Shown here: positions 6,974-11,669 of the stretch, piece by piece
How positions within the stretch are numbered: position 1 is the first letter of the stretch
Layout: every line of letters begins with the position of its first letter
Origin: CAZTJA01 sp964613745
Lineage (GTDB): Bacteria; Desulfobacterota; Desulfomonilia; Desulfomonilales; Desulfomonilaceae
Reading direction: 5' to 3'
Assembly (NCBI GenBank): GCA_964613745.1
Contig: CAZTJA010000098.1
Location: 1 to 11,669 of the forward strand
Length of the DNA stretch: 11,669 bases
Notes under the pieces: generated by a model
What the model was told of the DNA's origin: nothing
Databases searched by the model: none
Seen by the model: only the letters and a program-made list of their open reading frames with translations
Translations under genes and position numbers: made by a program

Positions 6974-8071
6974 ATGAAATTTCCCATTGAAGAAATCTGG
7001 ATCGATGTCGATGCCGAAAATGAGCCTTGGACGAGAAAAATTGTCTCGAAGTTACCCCTCGCGAAAATTCGAAGAGGTGGTGCGCTCGAAGAAGCTGAAG
7101 CGAAATTACTTCTCGAAGAGGATCCGTTTTCCACAGGAAAAAGAATTCTCCGGCTGAAGCGCTACAAAGGAGCTTTCATTAAGCCCTGTCCCGGCACTCC
7201 CGAATATGTGTGCTGCGGCCTGCAAATCCTCAATATAGGCCAGGGCTGTCCCATGGACTGCCGATATTGTGCCCTGCAGGCCTATTTCAATAGGCCCACT
7301 CTGGAGGTTTTTGTAAACATAGAAGACCTCGTGCATTCACTCGACCATCATCTGAAATCCGACCCTAACCGGATTCATCGCATCTGCACGGGAGAGTTCA
7401 CGGATTCGCTTGCTCTGAATTTTGTTACGGATACGGTTCCGATGCTTGTTGAATACTTCAGTAGGCAGAGAAGAGCGTTCTTGGAAATTAAGACCAAAAC
7501 GAATTCAGTTGAACCCCTCTTGGAGGTCAATCCGGAAGGTCAGGTAATAGTAGGATTTTCGCTGAATTCAAAACACATCAACCAATCCGAAGAAATAGGA
7601 TCGGCTTCTCTGGATAATAGACTTAAAGCTGCTCGGAAGCTCGTTGATAGAGGGTATCTTGTTTCTTTTCACTTCGATCCAATTATTCCTCACGATAATT
7701 GGGAGCGCCAATATTCGGATATTATCGAAAAAATATTCCAACTGATTTCAGCTGATTCAGTAGCATGGATATCCCTGGGAGTAATTCGATTTACTCCAAG
7801 TCTGAAAGAGACCGCATCGGAAAGATTCGGAACAGTGCCGTTTTATCACAAAGGATTTATCCGAGGACTGGATGGAAAATATCGGCTTTTTCGGGATCAG
7901 CGAATCGAAATTTATTCGTTCATAGCCGAAAACATAAAGAATGCTGCGCCGGAGATCCCCTTGTATCTTTGCATGGAATCACCGGAAGTTTGGAGCAGAT
8001 CTTTGGGTATGAAAATGGAATCCGATGACGATTTGTCGAATTATCTCGATCATGCCGCATGTAACAAATAA
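6974..8071 (+). CDS. Spore photoproduct lyase (SPL) family radical SAM protein
   Basis: This 365-residue enzyme resembles SplB, which uses an adenosyl radical to split the thymine dimer called spore photoproduct. The cluster motif is C92-x3-C96-x2-C99 (GCPMDCRYCALQ). The region that follows aligns well, from memory, with Bacillus subtilis SPL: VFVNIEDL against YVNVEEIL, RICTGEFTDS against SCTSD, GFSLNS against RFSIN, and LDNRLKAARKLVDRGY against LDKRIEAAVKVAKAGY. Cys138 falls where SPL has its hydrogen-donating Cys141. An extra cysteine group, PCPGTPEYVCCG (residues 71-82), precedes the cluster and is not in the Bacillus enzyme as I remember it. No spore gene is present, so the substrate may be another pyrimidine lesion or a modified base. 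No strong Shine-Dalgarno site precedes the ATG; translation is probably coupled to the ParB-like gene 12 bp upstream. The family call is strong; the exact substrate is unknown. Confidence 0.88.
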   Translation: MKFPIEEIWIDVDAENEPWTRKIVSKLPLAKIRRGGALEEAEAKLLLEEDPFSTGKRILRLKRYKGAFIKPCPGTPEYVCCGLQILNIGQGCPMDCRYCALQAYFNRPTLEVFVNIEDLVHSLDHHLKSDPNRIHRICTGEFTDSLALNFVTDTVPMLVEYFSRQRRAFLEIKTKTNSVEPLLEVNPEGQVIVGFSLNSKHINQSEEIGSASLDNRLKAARKLVDRGYLVSFHFDPIIPHDNWERQYSDIIEKIFQLISADSVAWISLGVIRFTPSLKETASERFGTVPFYHKGFIRGLDGKYRLFRDQRIEIYSFIAENIKNAAPEIPLYLCMESPEVWSRSLGMKMESDDDLSNYLDHAACNK

Positions 8072-8080
8072 TCTTACAAA

Positions 8081-9298
8081 ATGACACAATCGTTCTCCTG
8101 GAATACACACGCTCTTATTACCAAAAATGCCTTGACGCTTCAAAGCGATCCCCGGCTGGATGAATCCATCGAGGTCTCTTCGCTGGAAAATTTTTTGGAT
8201 GGAGCACATGCGGAGCTGCTGAAATTTTCAGACAATGTGTCGGGTTATTCGAAGAAGGAGGCTGCTTCGGGCATTAGAACGGAACAGGATTTCCTGATCA
8301 GGTTCAGACTGAACCCTCTAACGAAATTTTCCTACGTTCGTAATGTGCGATTTTCCGATGTGCCCCACAACACAGAACATTCAGCCTCCCGATCGGGACC
8401 GCCGGCGCCCGGCTATATAACTTTAAAACTGGGACGCTCCACATCAATCAGAGAGGTGATTATAGCATATTCAGATGAGCCGGACTGGGGAATGGATCAG
8501 GACCTGTACTCAGTCGAACACTACCGCTATGGTCCTTGTCCGTTTGGTGCAGCTTCGGGACCAAGTTCCCAAGCTGCATTCCATATGGCCTTTTTACATG
8601 AATCCCCAATACTTACGCTCATTTTTCCAGGGTTGCGAAAAAGCTACATTTTTGAACGCATTCGATCATTCGCTCACCTGAGCACAGTGGCCTTCGAGGC
8701 AGGGCACACATACTGGGGTGCCAGGTTTGCAGCCTGGGTATTACATTATGTGCAAGACTTGACGCAGCCGTACCATGCCAAAGCGTTTCCAAGCCCAATT
8801 TTGCCACTTTTAGGGAATATAATTAAAGACGGAAAATTGAAGAACACATTTGAAAGACATAAAGCTTATCTCAGCAACAGGCACTATTTCTTGGAGACTG
8901 TGGTGCATTTTTTATTGAACGAAGCGGAAAGAATAGGAACGGACAATTCTTGGGTCAACGCTTTGCAAAAATCAGAAAAGCCAAATGTTTCGTCTTTGTC
9001 AGAATTGGTCAGGACAATTACTGCACTTTCCGCTGAAAAGGCCCGGAATGTGGATTCTTTGGTGGCGAGTCTTGGTGAAGACATCAATCTAACAAACTCG
9101 CTCTACGACATTGCGAAAGACCGCACATTCGATGTGGTAGAGGTCATTCGTTCCGCATCAAACAACAAACCCGTTTTATTACGCCAGTTTATTTCGGAAC
9201 TTTGTGCTTTGTTGGAATTGGCCGGTGCTTGCACCCGGTATATTATTGATCACCTTCCTACCACTCCAGGAGCAAGCGGCTTCATTCGGAACACATGA
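8081..9298 (+). CDS. Zinc-dependent phospholipase C / S1-P1 nuclease superfamily protein
   Basis: This 405-residue helical protein carries the trinuclear zinc ligand pattern of the superfamily. H222-x3-D226-x5-H232 (LHYVQDLTQPYH) has exactly the spacing of His118, Asp122 and His128 in Bacillus cereus phospholipase C. H268-x3-E272 (HYFLE) matches His142/Glu146, and W7-N-T-H10 matches the N-terminal Trp and His ligands. The region 130-150 (SDEPDWGMD, then EHYRYG) may supply the remaining Asp and His. In secreted relatives the Trp becomes residue 1 after signal-peptide removal. Here it is residue 7, and no signal peptide is seen. The frame is closed by the stop of the previous gene 9 bp upstream, so a longer N-terminus is excluded. 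The protein may therefore act in the cytoplasm, or lack one zinc. Substrates in the superfamily are phospholipids or single-stranded nucleic acids; which applies is open. The 3' end overlaps the convergent gene by 49 bp. Confidence 0.8.
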   Translation: MTQSFSWNTHALITKNALTLQSDPRLDESIEVSSLENFLDGAHAELLKFSDNVSGYSKKEAASGIRTEQDFLIRFRLNPLTKFSYVRNVRFSDVPHNTEHSASRSGPPAPGYITLKLGRSTSIREVIIAYSDEPDWGMDQDLYSVEHYRYGPCPFGAASGPSSQAAFHMAFLHESPILTLIFPGLRKSYIFERIRSFAHLSTVAFEAGHTYWGARFAAWVLHYVQDLTQPYHAKAFPSPILPLLGNIIKDGKLKNTFERHKAYLSNRHYFLETVVHFLLNEAERIGTDNSWVNALQKSEKPNVSSLSELVRTITALSAEKARNVDSLVASLGEDINLTNSLYDIAKDRTFDVVEVIRSASNNKPVLLRQFISELCALLELAGACTRYIIDHLPTTPGASGFIRNT

Positions 9299-10374
9299 AA
9301 AGGGGCTTTAGCCTGATTTTTTCCATTATTCAAGGGTGCGGATTCGTGAATGCGACTGCAAACGAAATAGAGGAAGCCATCGGGAGAATAGCTGAACGAC
9401 TCCAACCATGAGATTCGAGGATCTTTGATCAGCTCTTTGTACTGCCTATCCGATGTGATCGCACCAACTGAACTTGATTGTAGATCACTAACGTAGATAT
9501 TACCGGCCGTGTCTATGGACATACCGTCGCATATGGGCTTGTCGCTGTAGCGTTCCACCCGATTGCCGATATCATCACTGCTTAATTGCGTGTTGCGGAG
9601 GTCTTCAGTCCTGATTCTGTACAAAGATTTCCCGTTCATTGGAGCATAATAGAGCCACTCATCTTTGGCATCCAAGGCTATAGGATTTACCCCAATGAGC
9701 AAGTTCAGTTTGCCTGCATCAGGCATAGTGTAATTGAGAACTCGGTTATTTATGACCAAATGAACATCTTCAGGTTTGACGCTTGAATGACCTTGCAAGA
9801 CATCTCTGGCGAGACCCGTGGCCAGATCTACAACGATAATTCCCGACTTTTCCGGCGTGGCACTGTGGGAGATATAGACCGTATCGTGGGTCCGATCCAC
9901 CGCCAAGTCATTGACGAAGACACTGTCCGGATACGTTATCGGCAAATTGATGGTCGGCGGAGTCAAATATATGATTTTGTGAAGTCGATTTTGAACAGTG
10001 TCCCAGCTAACCAATTTGGGAACAGATCCCTGCCTCATTCCGGTGTCAAGCATCCAAACGAGTCCCTTGGAATCAGACTGAATCCCGAGCACCGAATCCC
10101 ATGCCAAGGCTTTACGTGCATCCACATTGTTCCATTCAGGGCTTGGAAAAGGTGTGAGATTTCCGTTCTTACCGAGTTCCACGACTTTCAAGTTAGGGGA
10201 AAAGAATGGGTGTAGAGTCAAGATAATTCGGTTGCCCGGAGTAACCGTGACGTTCCCCGGTGCAAAGGGTATTTCTGCAACCAATTCGAGTTCCCCCGCC
10301 GAGCACATTGCCGAGATTGAAAAAACCAATATGGTCGCACAAGAAATACGCCGTAGCATCGAGTTTATGGACAT
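9250..10374 (-). CDS. Secreted Yellow/major royal jelly-like beta-propeller protein
   Basis: This 374-residue exported protein has a classical signal peptide: MSINSMLRR, a hydrophobic core ILVFSISA and a likely cut after CSA at residue 26. The residue pattern before Cys24 is not a proper lipobox. The rest is a six-bladed propeller of the MRJP/Yellow family, related to SMP-30/gluconolactonases. Typical stretches are GLVWMLDTGMRQG (about 104-116), VFVNDLAVDRTHDTVYISHS (about 152-171), GIIVVDLATG, GVNPIALDAKDEWLYYAPMNG and ICDGMSIDTAGNIYVSDL. Bacterial members are mostly uncharacterised; small-molecule or ligand binding in the periplasm is plausible. The ATG at 10374 has only a weak upstream AAGG; ATG 10359 would shorten the signal peptide. 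A good promoter lies upstream (10467-10495). Its 3' end runs into the + strand cluster by 49 bp. The family is clear; the role is not. Confidence 0.88.
   Translation of the reverse strand: MSINSMLRRISCATILVFSISAMCSAGELELVAEIPFAPGNVTVTPGNRIILTLHPFFSPNLKVVELGKNGNLTPFPSPEWNNVDARKALAWDSVLGIQSDSKGLVWMLDTGMRQGSVPKLVSWDTVQNRLHKIIYLTPPTINLPITYPDSVFVNDLAVDRTHDTVYISHSATPEKSGIIVVDLATGLARDVLQGHSSVKPEDVHLVINNRVLNYTMPDAGKLNLLIGVNPIALDAKDEWLYYAPMNGKSLYRIRTEDLRNTQLSSDDIGNRVERYSDKPICDGMSIDTAGNIYVSDLQSSSVGAITSDRQYKELIKDPRISWLESFSYSPDGFLYFVCSRIHESAPLNNGKNQAKAPFHVFRMKPLAPGVVGR
9302..9322 (+). terminator. Weak candidate terminator of the five-gene cluster
   Basis: Just after the stop at 9296-9298, a short GGGC/GCCT stem (9303-9306 with 9311-9314) is followed two bases later by six T residues (9317-9322). 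The stem is short and lies inside the coding part of the convergent gene, so this is a tentative call. Confidence 0.3.
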
Positions 10375-10408
10375 TTTATAGGAAACCTTATTTCATGGAT
10401 TAATATGA

Positions 10409-10458
10409 GCACGGCCCTGCCGGATTAATACAAGGAATTACCCCAATAACGGTCGTGC
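10409..10458 (-). repeat. Inverted repeat in the leader of the Yellow-like gene
   Basis: Read on the - strand, GCACGACC (10458-10451) and GGCCGTGC (10416-10409) pair at 7 of 8 positions across 34 bases. The expected transcript starts near 10460, so the fold would sit at the very 5' end of an untranslated leader of about 85 bases. A direct repeat GGATTAATA (+ strand, 10397-10405 and 10422-10430) overlaps it. No known riboswitch is recognised. Confidence 0.3.
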
Positions 10459-10466
10459 AATCACAT

Positions 10467-10495
10467 ATTATCAATGAAAAAGGCGGAGTTCTCAA
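10467..10495 (-). promoter_or_regulatory. Putative sigma-70 promoter of the Yellow-like gene
   Basis: On the - strand, TTGAGA (10495-10490) and GATAAT (10472-10467) are separated by exactly 17 bp, matching 5 of 6 consensus bases in the -10 box and 4 of 6 in the -35 box. It lies in the 148-bp gap between the 76-residue gene and the Yellow-like gene, so the latter probably has its own transcript. Confidence 0.6.
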
Positions 10496-10510
10496 GTTCA
10501 AAAGTTGCCC

Positions 10511-10534
10511 AAAAAGACCTGCTTAAGCTGCAGG
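10511..10534 (-). terminator. Candidate intrinsic terminator overlapping the stop of the 76-residue gene
   Basis: On the - strand, CCTGC (10534-10530) and GCAGG (10522-10518) form a 5-bp stem with a 7-base loop, followed after two bases by five T residues (10515-10511). The stem contains the TAA stop at 10525-10523. It is short but GC-rich and correctly placed. Confidence 0.4.
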
Positions 10535-10753
10535 CTCGTGTCGATCAGAATTGTCGACCGGATCGGATTGGGTTTGCAACCACAAAGGCGACAACATCCT
10601 CGTCATTTTTTCAGCCTTTGCCAGCATCCACTCCGGTTTCGGAAACCTGCCGCTGGAAATTTTGGATCTGATTTCCTCGATGAGTGGATCCTTCGGATAC
10701 TTTTCCTCAAATTGATCGAAAATAATTGAAAACTCACGAAATGACATAGGCAT
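10523..10753 (-). CDS. Hypothetical protein, 76 residues
   Basis: I do not recognise this protein. The start at 10753 (MPMSFREFSII) is set by a strong AAGGAG (10765-10760) six bases upstream; the frame stays open to an ATG at 10807, but that start has no ribosome site. A second ATG two codons further in (10747) is also possible. The product has an amphipathic, acidic first half (FDQFEEKYPKDPLIEEIRSK) and a second half with KPEWMLAKAEKMTRML, then a polar tail. It has no signal peptide, membrane helix or metal motif. A small helical binding or regulatory protein would fit, but this is a guess. It stands alone between the hydrogenase terminator and the Yellow-like gene on the same strand. Confidence 0.6.
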   Translation of the reverse strand: MPMSFREFSIIFDQFEEKYPKDPLIEEIRSKISSGRFPKPEWMLAKAEKMTRMLSPLWLQTQSDPVDNSDRHEPAA

Positions 10754-10945
10754 GAGTAGCTCCTTATTAAATCTTATAATTCCGATATTCAATTCATAAG
10801 ACTTCATGTTATGATTTAAGTTTCATAAAAAAACACTTTAGGAAAAAAATACGCGGATGCTTTCCGTACTAAGTGAAATGCTTATCAATTTAATGAAAAA
10901 CTGAGGAGCGGGTGGAATGTATCAAGGAGTGCTCTTTAAGGGAAG

Positions 10946-10974
10946 AAAAAAAGCGGCCCGGGGGACCGCTTTTT
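10946..10974 (-). terminator. Intrinsic terminator of the hydrogenase operon
   Basis: On the - strand, AAAAAGCGG (10974-10966) pairs with CCGCTTTTT (10956-10948), an uninterrupted 9-bp stem that can be extended by three G-C pairs past a one-base bulge. Further T residues follow. It begins about 20 bases after the hydrogenase stop, and the A/T arms on both sides could make it work in either direction. Confidence 0.85.
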
Positions 10975-10995
10975 ATAAACAAGCGATTTCTAAGT

Positions 10996-11669
10996 TTAGG
11001 AAACTCTGAACTTGTAAACTTCGTTTGTTTTAGGATCGATAACGTGGACTGCGCAGGCAATACACGGGTCGAAGGAGTGAACCGTCCTGAGGATTTCAAG
11101 GGGCTTCTTGGCATCAGCAACGGGGGTTCCGATCAGAGCGGTCTCAATGGGACCCTTCTGACCTTTGGCATCCGTGGGACCAAGGTTCCAGGTTGACGGA
11201 ACGACTTGCTGGTAATTCTTGATCTTGCCTTTTTCGATGTTGATCCAATGACCCAATGATCCACGGGCAACATCAGCCAATCCTGCACCCTGTCCATTCG
11301 ATGATTCATCCAGTTTGTAACTGGTGAAAGTTCTGGTGTCACCGGATTTCAGATTAGCAATGAGATCATCAACCCACTTCTCGGCTCTTTTGGCGTTGAC
11401 GAGGCACTTGATTCCCCGTGCTGCGATTCGGCCGAGCGTTGAGAAGAGTGCATCGGGACCGACTTCAAGTTTCTTGAGCACTGCATCTGTGGTGTCTTTG
11501 ATTTCCTTGTTACCGCCGACATAGGAGACGAGGCACTGGGCCAGAGGACCAACCTCCATCGCCTGATTGTCGTACCGCGGAGCTTTCATCCACGAATACT
11601 TACCGTCTTTAGACTGAGTATCAGGATTCGCGCCCTTAAGCTTATCGCCGCTCAGAGGTATGGTTTGTC
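10996..11669 (-). CDS. [NiFe] hydrogenase large subunit, C-terminal part (partial)
   Basis: About 224 codons run from the right edge to TAA 10998-10996. This is the C-terminal part of a periplasmic, group 1-type uptake hydrogenase large subunit, which holds the Ni-Fe(CN)2CO site and interconverts H2 with protons and electrons. Clear family stretches are GKYSWMKAPRYD, AMEVGPLAQCLVSYV, SLGHWINIEKGKIKNYQ, VPSTWNLGPTDA and EILRTVHSFDPCIACAVH. The DPCIAC motif supplies the two C-terminal nickel ligands, both as cysteine codons, so it is not a selenocysteine enzyme. The 15 residues after AVH (VIDPKTNEVYKFRVS) are the tail normally removed by a HycI/HybD-type maturation protease. The close likeness to HynB/HydB enzymes of sulfate reducers is the best taxonomic clue in the window. 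The small subunit should lie upstream, beyond the right edge. A strong terminator follows. Confidence 0.96.
   Translation of the reverse strand, partial: QTIPLSGDKLKGANPDTQSKDGKYSWMKAPRYDNQAMEVGPLAQCLVSYVGGNKEIKDTTDAVLKKLEVGPDALFSTLGRIAARGIKCLVNAKRAEKWVDDLIANLKSGDTRTFTSYKLDESSNGQGAGLADVARGSLGHWINIEKGKIKNYQQVVPSTWNLGPTDAKGQKGPIETALIGTPVADAKKPLEILRTVHSFDPCIACAVHVIDPKTNEVYKFRVS

Noticed and set aside
9787..10215. A 142-codon + strand open frame
   Set aside because: It lies antisense to the Yellow-like gene, whose - strand product matches a known family along its whole length. The + frame gives no recognisable protein.
10917..11009. A 30-codon + strand frame (MYQGVLFKGRKK...) with GAGGAG 8 bases upstream
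   Set aside because: It runs straight through the hydrogenase terminator hairpin and into the 3' end of the hydrogenase gene, so its residues reflect the hairpin and the antisense of that gene. The ribosome-site match alone is not enough.
11020..11080. A selenocysteine-type [NiFeSe] hydrogenase
   Set aside because: Both nickel-ligand positions in DPCIAC are cysteine codons (TGT and TGC on the - strand), with no in-frame TGA.

Overview
The window looks like a chromosomal segment of an anaerobic, respiring Gram-negative bacterium, most likely a sulfate-reducing or syntrophic member of the Desulfobacterota (former Deltaproteobacteria). This rests on a periplasmic-type [NiFe] hydrogenase large subunit at the right end, a cytochrome b6/Rieske pair at the left end, an HflK/HflC pair, two radical SAM enzymes, and genes of moderate GC content with clear Shine-Dalgarno sites. 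The taxon is an inference from gene content only. I see no rRNA, tRNA, CRISPR array, insertion sequence or phage gene.

Layout. (1) Positions 1-723, + strand: the tail of a probable Rieske [2Fe-2S] protein and a complete cytochrome b6-type protein, the quinol-oxidising core of a Rieske/cytochrome b complex. No subunit IV gene follows. (2) 724-1022: a 299-bp gap with several palindromes. (3) 1023-1445: an unrecognised 140-residue protein, followed by a strong intrinsic terminator at 1547-1586. (4) 1613-3672: a promoter and then hflK-hflC, overlapping by 4 bp, which encode a membrane SPFH complex. (5) 3760-9298: five tightly packed + strand genes: a B12-binding radical SAM protein (HpnP-like/DUF4070 architecture), a family 2 glycosyltransferase, a ParB-like protein, a spore-photoproduct-lyase (SPL) family radical SAM enzyme, and a zinc-dependent phospholipase C / S1-P1 nuclease superfamily protein. 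Gaps between these genes are 3, -20, 12 and 9 bp, so they are probably one transcription unit. (6) 9250-11669, - strand: a secreted Yellow/major-royal-jelly-type beta-propeller whose 3' end overlaps the last + strand gene by 49 bp, a 76-residue protein of unknown function, and the C-terminal third or so of a [NiFe] hydrogenase large subunit with its own terminator.

How the parts work together. The two ends are energy metabolism: periplasmic H2 oxidation or evolution, and menaquinol oxidation by a b6-type complex. HflKC is membrane-protein quality control. The middle cluster is the most unusual part. It combines DNA-related families (ParB-like, SPL-like, possibly an S1/P1-like hydrolase) with families usually tied to lipid or surface chemistry (B12 radical SAM, GT2, phospholipase C-like). 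Its joint function cannot be decided from the sequence. The best-supported single observations are the near-perfect match of the cytochrome to b6 numbering, including the cysteine that carries haem c_i (c_n), and the retained catalytic cysteine of an SPL-type lyase outside any visible sporulation context.
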